Assembly (NCBI GenBank): GCA_016281555.1
Contig: JAEEIV010000054.1
Span: 21,668 to 85,667, forward strand
Direction of reading: 5' to 3'
Source of the DNA: Lachnospiraceae bacterium
Lineage (GTDB): Bacteria > Bacillota > Clostridia > Lachnospirales > Lachnospiraceae
DNA length: 64,000 nt
Shown here: positions 1 to 7,148 of the stretch, in pieces
Position numbering within the stretch: the first letter of the stretch is position 1
Layout of the letters: every line of letters begins with the position of its first letter
Notes under the pieces: generated by a model
What the model was told of the DNA's origin: nothing
The model's input: only the letters and a program-made list of their open reading frames with translations
The model's database searches: none
Made by a program: the position numbers and the translations under genes

Positions 1-406
1 TATCTTCATTTTGCCACCTATCGTCTTGCGTCAGTGAAAATATTTTATCCCCATCCATCCCACATAAAACTACATTCAAGTCCTGTGGAAAGTTTTCTCC
101 TCGGATGATTATCGTAACCGGTCCGTTCACGGGTCTGATCGGAAATACTCCAAAGGACTGGTATGGGGTCACATACAACTGCTGTCCCTTTATTTCTGCT
201 GTATGCCGGACGTAGCCCAACATAGCGTTTGAGGAGAAGAGAAGCCCTTGTATTTCTATAACGTTCCGGCTTGATCTTGTCGCCTCTAAACGAGAAAACG
301 CATGAACGGAATACTTCTGCCCCCTCCATGCAAGCCAAAGTGCAATCCCCCACAGAAGAAGGAGGATGACAAAAGCAATTGTACACCCTTTGACGAATTT
401 TTTCAT
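1..406 (-). CDS. Membrane-anchored protein of unknown function (partial, 3' end outside window)
   Basis: I do not recognise this gene. From the ATG at 406, 135 codons run to the left edge without a stop. The protein starts Met-Lys-Lys-Phe, has a strongly hydrophobic segment at about residues 8-27 (signal anchor or uncleaved signal peptide), and continues as a soluble, probably extracytoplasmic segment rich in Val, Ile and Gly. In-frame ATGs also lie at 421 and 415; 406 is preferred because it opens the Lys-Lys-hydrophobic pattern, though no start has a clear ribosome binding site. It lies downstream of the flavoprotein operon on the same strand, separated by a GC-rich hairpin, so it may or may not be co-transcribed. 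A different frame here has a longer-looking Met-initiated ORF, but that frame has no anchor and is Cys/Arg-rich, as shadows usually are. Confidence 0.55.
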   Translation of the reverse strand, partial: MKKFVKGCTIAFVILLLLWGIALWLAWRGQKYSVHAFSRLEATRSSRNVIEIQGLLFSSNAMLGYVRHTAEIKGQQLYVTPYQSFGVFPIRPVNGPVTIIIRGENFPQDLNVVLCGMDGDKIFSLTQDDRWQNED

Positions 407-423
407 AATGGGCATTACCATTT

Positions 424-451
424 GGGCAGGGTGGTTTACGCCCCCCTGCCC
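424..451 (-). terminator. GC-rich hairpin after the flavoprotein operon
   Basis: GGGCAGGG (424-431) pairs perfectly with CCCTGCCC (444-451) across a 12-base loop, 8 bases past the stop of the leftward ferredoxin-reductase gene. There is no T-run after it on the minus strand, so it is a weak or factor-assisted terminator at best, or an RNA-stabilising stem. Confidence 0.35.
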
Positions 452-458
452 TGAACCA

Positions 459-1649
459 TTACATAATGTTGACTTTGATGGTGAGGTCGCTCGTCGGATA
501 GGTCACACAGGCGTGGAACCAGCCGAATTCCTTGTCCATCATACGGCGGCCGTCACCGAATGCGGGAACAAAAACGTTTCCTGATAACAGCTTAGATCTA
601 CAATATCCACATTCTCCGCAGCGGCAATGGGTATCGACCGGGATACCGGCACGCTCAAGCGCTACTGCGATCGGTTCATTGCCGGACGCGTCGATGACCG
701 TCTCGTCGATGCCGCGGACGACCGTGATCTTGAAGGTCTTCGCTTCATTGCCGGCGGGCCAATTCGGAATCCTCGTGGAATCGACCGGCTGATTCAGGAC
801 GTCGTGACGGAAACGACGGCAGGTGATGCCCATTTCCTTCATGAAGCCGTCCACCATCGTGAACATGGCAAGCGGTCCGCAGAACATATAGGTCGGATCT
901 TCGCCTGCATATTTTTCGATGAGCTCACGGGTCAGGAAGCCTTTTTCACCTTCCCACTCGTTGTCACCGGACAGGACGTTCACGATCTTCACGTTCGGGC
1001 AGTCCTTTTCAATCGCCGCAAGTTCCGCGCCGAGAATGATGTCGTTATGATGCACGGAACCGTAGAGGATCGTAAGATGCACGTCGGAGAGTTTTCCGTA
1101 CGCGATCTCCCGGGCCAAGGAATGGAACGGCGTGATGCCGGATCCGCCCGCCATCGCAACGACGTTTTTCGAATCCCTGAGCGGCTCGTAGTAGAAGGTG
1201 CCGAACGGCATGTTGCCGGTGAGATGCGTGCCTTCCTTGACGTTCTCAAAGAACCAGTCGGGCACAAGATACGGACGGTTCCGGCGGATCGTTACTTCAA
1301 AGTAGCCGTCTTCACCGAGCGCATCACAGGGTGCCGAAGAAATCGTATAAGGACGCGTCAGGTTGCTGTCACCGATCTGAAGGCGGAAATTCACGTACTG
1401 TCCTGCCTGGAAGACCGGAATGTGGCCGTCCGCAGACTTCATACGGAACACTTTCGCCGTCGGAGAGGTATCGCGGACCGATTCCACGATGAATTCCATC
1501 TTTGCGGGATGCAGTTTATCCGCCAATTCGCGGATGGGGTCTTTCGGGTCCGGGACGTTCGAAGCATTGGCAAACGAGTTCTTCCGGGCTGCGGTCACAC
1601 GGCTCGCGCCGCCGACGTCTTTCAAAAAGCCTTTGACTTTAATGCTCAT
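459..1649 (-). CDS. NAD(P)H-dependent flavin reductase with C-terminal 2Fe-2S ferredoxin domain
   Basis: A 396-residue electron-transfer flavoprotein of the ferredoxin-NADP reductase superfamily, with its iron-sulfur domain fused at the C terminus. After an unusual ~50-residue N-terminal extension comes the FAD domain with RPYTISSAP (99-107), then the nicotinamide domain with GGSGITP (168-174) and CGP (257-259). The plant-type 2Fe-2S domain has ligands Cys342, Cys347, Cys350 and Cys381 (spacing C-x4-C-x2-C) plus an extra Cys344. Family knowledge: such proteins pass electrons from NAD(P)H through FAD and 2Fe-2S to a partner oxygenase or reductase. Its start overlaps the end of the upstream phytoene-desaturase-like gene by 4 bases (ATGA), which indicates translational coupling and makes that flavoprotein the obvious redox partner. 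No oxygenase is nearby, which fits an anaerobic reductive role. The partner assignment is inference. Confidence 0.88.
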   Translation of the reverse strand: MSIKVKGFLKDVGGASRVTAARKNSFANASNVPDPKDPIRELADKLHPAKMEFIVESVRDTSPTAKVFRMKSADGHIPVFQAGQYVNFRLQIGDSNLTRPYTISSAPCDALGEDGYFEVTIRRNRPYLVPDWFFENVKEGTHLTGNMPFGTFYYEPLRDSKNVVAMAGGSGITPFHSLAREIAYGKLSDVHLTILYGSVHHNDIILGAELAAIEKDCPNVKIVNVLSGDNEWEGEKGFLTRELIEKYAGEDPTYMFCGPLAMFTMVDGFMKEMGITCRRFRHDVLNQPVDSTRIPNWPAGNEAKTFKITVVRGIDETVIDASGNEPIAVALERAGIPVDTHCRCGECGYCRSKLLSGNVFVPAFGDGRRMMDKEFGWFHACVTYPTSDLTIKVNIM

Positions 1650-3190
1650 TGCAACACCCCTTTCGCTTTCAGATCATCCAGGATGCCCTTGGCCGCGGCC
1701 CGTCCGTTCGTGATCTGCGGTCCCATGCCGTCACCGCTCATGCCGTGCGCGCCGGCGAATTCCAGACCTTGAATGAAATGGTCCTCGTGCTTCATGCCGA
1801 GTCTCGCCACCACGTGGTCGGAAACGGAATGACTGTAGCCGTAGATGCTGCCCTTCCATGCGCCGACGTAATGCGCGATCGTCATCGGCGTCTCAACTTC
1901 GATCTCCGTGATCTTGTCGCGGAAATCCTTCACGCCGGTGTGACGCAAATAAGTCTCGATCATGTCATTGGCAAGCCGCCGCTTGAAATCGTAATAGTCT
2001 TCTTCCTTCACGTTCGCGAAGGGGTCATTCAGCGGCAATGCCGTGATGGACAGCTGCGTGTAGCCCTTCGGGGTGCAGTCCGGATTTGCAATGTTCAGGC
2101 AGATCGTCGTGATGTAATTGAACGGCTTCTCGAGCTGCTGGTAGTTCTTCCAGATCTCGTTCGTATCCATCGTATCCCCGGAAAACGTCGAATAGTTCGT
2201 GATGCCGAGTTCTTCCGGCGTGCCTTCGAGGATCATGATGATGGAGACCGGACAGACGGACAGTGCCCGCCCGTTCACCATCTTCACGGCACCTTCCGGC
2301 ACTTCGGAAAGCGGCTCGATCATCTGGGAATAGACCTTGTTCGGATAAGCCGCCGAAACGACGTAATCCGCGCCGATCTCGTAACCCGTCGCCGTGCGGA
2401 CGCCGGTCACTTTCCCGTCCTTCACGAGGATCTTTTCGACTTCCTGCTTGAACTCGAACTGTGCGCCGTTTTCCTCGACCTTGTTCTCCATCTTGATGCT
2501 CATCTCGTGGCTGTAGCCGCGGCAGACGTAGCTTCCCGTGAAGTAGTCGGCCATCAGGAAGGCGTAGATCGTGAACGGCAGATCGTCCATGCGGTTGCCG
2601 ACGTAGATCCAGTACGGCGTCAGGATCTCGACCGCCTTTTTCGGCAGATCGAACGTATTGATGACTTCCGTCGCGGAATAGCCGACGGTCTTCACGAAGT
2701 CCGGATGCTTTAAGAGCATCTGCACCTTGCTCATCGGCGTCACGGACAGCACGTTCATGCTGTCGTAGACCCTGCGGCAAAGTTTCAGAAGTTCGAACAC
2801 CTTTTCAAAGGTGCCGGGCACCGCCGCGTCGACTTCCTTCGCGGCGCGCTCGTACCCGTCGTGCATCGTCACGTCGATCCCGGAATTCGGCAATACTGCG
2901 CGGTAGCACTCCGGCACCGGCAGCCAGTCAATGTCCACGCCCATCTCGTTGAAGAACGCTCCGACCTTGAGCGGCTGTTCCTTCGTGCCGATCGACATCA
3001 TCTCGTGAAGCGTCGCCTCGATCTCGAACCCGTTTCGGACGAAGTCCGTCGCAAGACCGCCGGGCATGTTGTGCTTCTCGAGGATCAGGATGTCTTTCAC
3101 ACCCTTGGCCTGCAGCTGCAGGGCACACGCCATGCCCGCGAGACCGCCGCCGATGATCACGACCTCATAATGGTCCTTAAAAGGTTTCAT
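1646..3190 (-). CDS. FAD-dependent phytoene desaturase / RetSat-like oxidoreductase (candidate fatty acid saturase)
   Basis: A 514-residue flavoprotein of the phytoene desaturase / carotenoid isomerase / retinol saturase family. The N terminus carries the dinucleotide-binding GGGLAG (14-19) followed by the acidic LILEK strand end and a PGGLAT motif; the C terminus has the family's second FAD contact around GAHGMSGDGMGPQITNG. Length is normal for the family. No carotenoid genes (crtB, crtE) are present, so a carotenoid role is unlikely. It lies between a PAI-like fatty acid isomerase gene (31 bases upstream) and the ferredoxin reductase (4-base overlap downstream). That context suggests saturation of a conjugated double bond, as a CLA reductase or RetSat would do, using electrons from the reductase. 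Family membership is well supported; the fatty acid substrate is inference. A good site, AGAAAGGA, precedes the ATG. Confidence 0.85.
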   Translation of the reverse strand: MKPFKDHYEVVIIGGGLAGMACALQLQAKGVKDILILEKHNMPGGLATDFVRNGFEIEATLHEMMSIGTKEQPLKVGAFFNEMGVDIDWLPVPECYRAVLPNSGIDVTMHDGYERAAKEVDAAVPGTFEKVFELLKLCRRVYDSMNVLSVTPMSKVQMLLKHPDFVKTVGYSATEVINTFDLPKKAVEILTPYWIYVGNRMDDLPFTIYAFLMADYFTGSYVCRGYSHEMSIKMENKVEENGAQFEFKQEVEKILVKDGKVTGVRTATGYEIGADYVVSAAYPNKVYSQMIEPLSEVPEGAVKMVNGRALSVCPVSIIMILEGTPEELGITNYSTFSGDTMDTNEIWKNYQQLEKPFNYITTICLNIANPDCTPKGYTQLSITALPLNDPFANVKEEDYYDFKRRLANDMIETYLRHTGVKDFRDKITEIEVETPMTIAHYVGAWKGSIYGYSHSVSDHVVARLGMKHEDHFIQGLEFAGAHGMSGDGMGPQITNGRAAAKGILDDLKAKGVLQ

Positions 3191-3221
3191 AAAAAATCCT
3201 TTCTCTGTTTTCGTCCGATCA

Positions 3222-4610
3222 TCAGAAGAATCTGTCGACCAGTTCGCGGCTGTATTCAGCGGTTTCGTCCATGTCGCCGAAACTCATGATCTCGCCCGCG
3301 TAGAAGGTGTCGTACTTGTCCTGCATCGCTTCGACCTTCTCGTACCAGCCATCGGCATAGTCCTTCGAGAAGACGTGCGGGAAGTAGTAGACAGACCATT
3401 CGTTGACGACGTTGGAAGCCGGGTTCTTCATGGTCTTCAGATCGTCGAGAACCATCTTCTTGCACTCGTCGTACGGAATCTCCGCCGTGTCTTTATGCTT
3501 ACGAAGCGCATAGGTCGTGATGACCTGATCCTTCGTATCCTTCCAACGGCGATAGTACACCATCAGATGTCCGAGGCGCTCTTTCGTCATGTTGTCGAAG
3601 ACGTAATAGCTGATCTCCGGATGGTCTTCCGGCTTCGTCTCGACGGCGAGCACGTCGTAGCGCTCGTAATCGATCTTGCTGAACAGTTCCTTCTCGTCCT
3701 CGCGGGCATCGAAGTAATCGACCATGCCGACCTGGCCGTCCGCGCGCTTGTTCGGGATGTAGAGAGGAGCGGTGACAATGATCTTGTCATATTCTTCAAC
3801 CTGTCCGTTCACGGTGACGAAGACCTTGCCGTCTTTCCGCTCGACCTTTTCGATCTTGGAATTCAGGCGCGCCGGATGCTTCAGATGATCGTTCAGCTGT
3901 TCCCAGATGTACTGAGTGCCGTTCTTCCAGGTCCAGAGATTGACCTTCACGAAGTTCATCGTGGTCTGGAAGTCCAGATACTTCAGAACGTACGCGGCCG
4001 GAATCTCATCGAAATAGCCGTAACCGAAGGAGGTGTAGGGCCCGATCCAGACGTCCTGCGTAAGCTCGACGCCGTTTAATTTGCAGAACTCGCTGAACGG
4101 AAGGCAAAGATCCTTTAAGTTCGGGTTCTCGCCCTTGACCGGCTCTCTCTTCGCGTTCTGCTGGCTGTAGCCGTCGTAACGGCCTTCCGCGACGCCGCGG
4201 TGACCGTTGACGTCGTAGCCCTTGTACTTCGTCTCAAGCAGTTCGCCGAGTTTCTTGATCTGCTTCTTCATGCGCAGAAGACGCGGGATCTTCAGGATGT
4301 TCTTCTTCGGCTCGAACGGCTCAATGACGTCGCCCTTCGCATTCTTGTAGTTCCGGTTCAGCTTCGGTCCATCGTGCGTGATGCCGCAGAACTCTTCCAC
4401 GTCGTGCACCGCATAGTACGAAGGCACGCCCATAATGGCGCCCATCTCATACCGGCGTCCGTTGTAAGTCGGGCTCCAGCACTTGCCGCCCACGCGGTCA
4501 AGGCGCTCTAAAATCGTGTAATTCTCGTAGCCCTTCTGCTCGAGATACATACCGGCCGAAAGCCCTGCCGGGCCGCCGCCGACGATACAAATGCGGATAT
4601 TCTTATCCAT
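3222..4610 (-). CDS. PAI-like polyunsaturated fatty acid double-bond isomerase
   Basis: A 462-residue FAD protein of the amine-oxidase-like fold. It has GGGPAG at 11-16, the acidic end of the second strand (TILER) and VGGKCWSP. As I recall the Propionibacterium acnes linoleate isomerase PAI (linoleate to 10-trans,12-cis CLA), the resemblance is collinear from end to end, for example NGRRYEMGAIMGVPSY, PAAYVLKYLDF, LWTW, FPHV and FYAGEIMSFG; this is a memory comparison, not an alignment. The protein is about 40 residues longer than PAI, with the extra length near residues 100-150. The start was set at 4610 because AGGAGG lies 7 bases upstream; an upstream in-frame ATG at 4643 has none. It is the first gene of the leftward redox operon. 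Known PAI needs FAD but no net redox change, whereas the two downstream genes would supply reducing power for a second step. Confidence 0.87.
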   Translation of the reverse strand: MDKNIRICIVGGGPAGLSAGMYLEQKGYENYTILERLDRVGGKCWSPTYNGRRYEMGAIMGVPSYYAVHDVEEFCGITHDGPKLNRNYKNAKGDVIEPFEPKKNILKIPRLLRMKKQIKKLGELLETKYKGYDVNGHRGVAEGRYDGYSQQNAKREPVKGENPNLKDLCLPFSEFCKLNGVELTQDVWIGPYTSFGYGYFDEIPAAYVLKYLDFQTTMNFVKVNLWTWKNGTQYIWEQLNDHLKHPARLNSKIEKVERKDGKVFVTVNGQVEEYDKIIVTAPLYIPNKRADGQVGMVDYFDAREDEKELFSKIDYERYDVLAVETKPEDHPEISYYVFDNMTKERLGHLMVYYRRWKDTKDQVITTYALRKHKDTAEIPYDECKKMVLDDLKTMKNPASNVVNEWSVYYFPHVFSKDYADGWYEKVEAMQDKYDTFYAGEIMSFGDMDETAEYSRELVDRFF

Positions 4611-4651
4611 GTTCTTTCCTCCTAAAGTGGATATTTGATACATATAGTAAG

Positions 4652-4657
4652 ATTATA
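4652..4657 (-). promoter_or_regulatory. Probable -10 box for the leftward redox operon
   Basis: On the minus strand TATAAT occurs at 4657-4652, 41 bases upstream of the isomerase ATG. No good -35 is seen at the normal distance (GTGCAA at 4680-4675), so an activator may be needed or the call may be wrong. Confidence 0.4.
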
Positions 4658-4756
4658 CAATGAAACGCCGAAAATTGCACCTGTTTTTTTTCGGTTTTGA
4701 CGAAAATCTCCGCCGCTTCTTCCTCCGAAATCCCGCTTTATTTTCCCGTCTTCCTG

Positions 4757-4765
4757 TGTTATAAT
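4757..4765 (+). promoter_or_regulatory. Extended -10 promoter for the ligase-ACP-thioesterase operon
   Basis: TGTTATAAT, an extended -10 (TG-n-TATAAT), sits 39 bases upstream of the acyl-AMP ligase ATG at 4805. The -35 position (4737-4742, TTTATT) is poor, as is usual for extended -10 promoters. It lies about 100 bases from the divergent -10 of the isomerase operon, so both could share a regulator site between them. Confidence 0.5.
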
Positions 4766-4804
4766 CAAATCGTTCCATCAGCGCGTTCCGGACGGGAGGA
4801 CTCC

Positions 4805-6163
4805 ATGTGCTTTGAATCTTTCTTGGAAATGCTGTCATATCATACCGAAGTTTCGCCGGATCACCCGGCGCTCGTTTTCGATTCCAACGGCTCTAAGGCC
4901 GAATTATCGTTCAAAGAACTGCTTGATTCAGTGAAGAAACGTACCGAGGACTTCCGCGGAAGCCGCGCGGTCGCGTTTCTCATCGGCGAAAGCACGAAGG
5001 ATACGGTCATTGACCTGTTTGCGGCGGTCAATGCCGGGGCCAGAGTCGTATTGCTCGACGAAAACATTCCGGAAGAAGTGCTCGGGCGGCTGATCCGGCT
5101 TTCGGAAGCCGACGAAGTCATCGGCGATCCGGAACTCACAGAGCTCGTCAGACCTTCGCTCGTGAAGCCGAGGGCGAACGGGCAGGGCGAAATGCTGTTC
5201 TTCACTTCCGGCACCACGAACCGTTCGAAGGCGGTCGTGCTGACGGAAAAGTCCCTGCTTCGAAGCGCCTGGAACGGCGGATCGCTTCTGCCGCTCTCCC
5301 CGGAAGACACGCTACTTCTCATGCTGCCGTTGAATCACGTCTTCGGTTTCGTCTGCGGACTGCTCTGGGGCATGACGGCCGGCGCAGCCGTTGCCGTCGG
5401 ACGCGGCCCCCGGCATTACGGGGACGACTGCCTGTTCTTCCGCCCCACCGCACTTTCCCTCGTGCCGCTGCTTCTCGGCTTTTGCTTAAAGCATCAGGTA
5501 TTCAATCCGGAACTCTCTCTGCTCCTCGTCGGTGCGGGAGATTGCCCGAAGGAACTCATCGCAGCCGCGAAGGCGACCGGCAGAAAACTCTCCTTCGGTT
5601 ACGGCCTGACGGAAACCTCTTCGGGCGTGGCATTGTCCTTAGGAGACGATCCGTTCGCCATGACGATCTGCCCCGATTTCGACGTTACCATCGCAGAAGA
5701 CGGTGAGATCCTGTTACAGTGTCCGAACACCGTGATGCAGGGCTATTTCAAGCGGCCGGAAGACACCGCGAACGCACTCCGGGACGGCGTGCTTTATACG
5801 GGCGACCTCGGAAGGATCGATGAAAACGGTCTTCTGCACGTCACCGGGCGGAAGAAGGAAATGATCGTATTGCCGGACGGAACGAAGATCTTCCTGCCGG
5901 AATACGAAGCGGCGCTCATCCGCGCGACCGGCGAACCGGACCTCGCGCTCATCTATGAGGACGGCCGGCTCTGCCTCGTCATTTCCGAAAAAGCCGGCAA
6001 TGAAAAAGAGGTCCTGGAAAAGATCCGCCGCGTGACCGAGCAGTACCCGCGCGGACAGCAGATCCGGAAAATCGTGACCGTGTCGAAGCCGCTGCCGAGG
6101 ACTGCCACGGGCAAACTGAAACGGTATGAGATCGCCGCCATCTGCACGGCGGAACAAGCATAA
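4805..6163 (+). CDS. Acyl-AMP ligase (fatty acyl-CoA / acyl-ACP synthetase family)
   Basis: A 452-residue adenylate-forming enzyme that would activate a carboxylic acid with ATP and transfer it to CoA or a carrier protein. Visible motifs are the phosphate loop FFTSGTTNRSKAV, the GYGLTETSSG core motif, YTGDLGRIDENG, the hinge VTGRKKEMIV, and the C-terminal catalytic lysine in PRTATGKLKR. It is somewhat shorter than typical acyl-CoA synthetases. The ATG at 4805 follows GGGAGGA by 5 bases; a longer in-frame reading from 4697 would begin upstream of the -10 box. An acyl carrier protein gene follows 19 bases downstream, then a thioesterase, so loading of an acyl group onto that ACP is the likely job (inference). 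Divergent transcription from the fatty acid isomerase genes suggests the substrate is a fatty acid. Confidence 0.85.
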   Translation: MCFESFLEMLSYHTEVSPDHPALVFDSNGSKAELSFKELLDSVKKRTEDFRGSRAVAFLIGESTKDTVIDLFAAVNAGARVVLLDENIPEEVLGRLIRLSEADEVIGDPELTELVRPSLVKPRANGQGEMLFFTSGTTNRSKAVVLTEKSLLRSAWNGGSLLPLSPEDTLLLMLPLNHVFGFVCGLLWGMTAGAAVAVGRGPRHYGDDCLFFRPTALSLVPLLLGFCLKHQVFNPELSLLLVGAGDCPKELIAAAKATGRKLSFGYGLTETSSGVALSLGDDPFAMTICPDFDVTIAEDGEILLQCPNTVMQGYFKRPEDTANALRDGVLYTGDLGRIDENGLLHVTGRKKEMIVLPDGTKIFLPEYEAALIRATGEPDLALIYEDGRLCLVISEKAGNEKEVLEKIRRVTEQYPRGQQIRKIVTVSKPLPRTATGKLKRYEIAAICTAEQA

Positions 6164-6182
6164 AAACAGTGGGAGAAAACCA

Positions 6183-6428
6183 ATGACCAGAGAAGAACTT
6201 GCGAACGAAATCAGGGAAGTCATCTACGAGTGCGCCCCGGAGCTGGACGGCATGGAACTGAACGAAGACACCGTCATCAATACCGACGCGGCCATTGATT
6301 CCATGGGCTTCACGCTCGTGATCTGCCGGCTGGAAGCGAAGTATGACGTCCGGATCCCGAACCGCCAGTGGCAGAAGCTTCAGACGTTCGGCGACGTCGT
6401 GACTGCGATCGAAACGAGGATCCAATGA
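6183..6428 (+). CDS. Dedicated acyl carrier protein
   Basis: An 81-residue acyl carrier protein. Ser40 in AIDSMGF is the predicted 4'-phosphopantetheine attachment site, in the expected position near the middle, followed by the usual helix containing the acidic LEAKYDV stretch. The preferred ATG at 6183 follows GGGAGAAA; an in-frame upstream start would lie within the ligase gene. Its last codon and stop overlap the thioesterase start (ATGA, 6425-6428). It is unlikely to be the fatty acid synthase ACP because no fab genes are nearby; the DSMG context in place of DSLD or DSLG also points to a specialised carrier. It probably receives an acyl group from the ligase and delivers it to the thioesterase. 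Confidence 0.88.
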   Translation: MTREELANEIREVIYECAPELDGMELNEDTVINTDAAIDSMGFTLVICRLEAKYDVRIPNRQWQKLQTFGDVVTAIETRIQ

Positions 6429-7132
6429 ACCTGAAATCCGAAACATTCAAACTCCGGACCGCGCATTGCGACGTTTTCCGGAAACTCCGGCTGTCGGAAC
6501 TGTTCACCCGGTTTCAGGAGATCGCGATCGCCGATACCGAGGAACACGACATGGGGCGGGACAAAACGCTGGACCGCGGTCTTTTGTGGGTCGTGACGGG
6601 ATACCGCGTGGAGATCGGCCGGCTTCCCGAGTACGACGAGACCGTCACGCTGGAAACCTGGGCCGGGAAGACCATGCACGTCTTCTTTCCCCGTTATTTC
6701 CGGATGAAGGACGCCGCAGGGAACGTGATCCTGCAGGCCTCTTCGTTCTGGGTACTCATCGACGCATCGGTTCGGAAGGTGATCTTTCCGGAAGAAGCCG
6801 GCGTTTTTATGGAGGAAGTGAAGGTGGAGGATCCGCCGGCGTTCCCGAGACCGCCGAGGATCGGCGAAACTCCGGAGGAGGTCCCTTTCACGGTCACCTA
6901 TTCCACCCTCGACCTGAACGGACACATGAACAATACGCGCTATTTCGACGCGGTCCAGGACGCGATCTATCCCTTGAAAAAAGCGGCGCCGCCACGTCTT
7001 ATTCAGGTAGAATTCAAGAACGAGGCGCGCCCGGGCGAGACCTTCATGATCCGCTACGGCGAAAACGGGGATACCGTTTCCGTCACCGGCGAAGCGGACC
7101 GGACGATCTTCCGGATGAGCCTCACATATTAA
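6425..7132 (+). CDS. Acyl-ACP thioesterase (FatA/FatB-type double hotdog)
   Basis: A 235-residue thioesterase that should release free fatty acid from acyl-ACP. Two hotdog repeats can be seen: the first with the helix after HCDVFRKLRLSELF and the GLLWVVTGYRVEI strand pair, the second with DLNGHMNNTRYFD, where the Asn/His-rich motif is typical of bacterial acyl-ACP thioesterases. The start at 6425 overlaps the ACP stop (ATGA), so translation is coupled. Together with the ligase and ACP it forms a load-carry-release module. Whether it releases a finished, isomerised or saturated acid, or trims synthase products, cannot be told from sequence. Confidence 0.87.
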   Translation: MNLKSETFKLRTAHCDVFRKLRLSELFTRFQEIAIADTEEHDMGRDKTLDRGLLWVVTGYRVEIGRLPEYDETVTLETWAGKTMHVFFPRYFRMKDAAGNVILQASSFWVLIDASVRKVIFPEEAGVFMEEVKVEDPPAFPRPPRIGETPEEVPFTVTYSTLDLNGHMNNTRYFDAVQDAIYPLKKAAPPRLIQVEFKNEARPGETFMIRYGENGDTVSVTGEADRTIFRMSLTY

Positions 7133-7148
7133 AAAACGGAGCGTCTCC

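Noticed and set aside
45..386. A 113-codon leftward ORF at the left edge
   Set aside because: The overlapping frame from 406 stays open to the edge and has a proper membrane anchor; the 113-codon frame is Cys/Arg-rich without family features.
627..2713. Long rightward frames opposite the flavoprotein genes
   Set aside because: Composition is basic and repetitive, and the opposite strand shows clear FAD and 2Fe-2S motifs.
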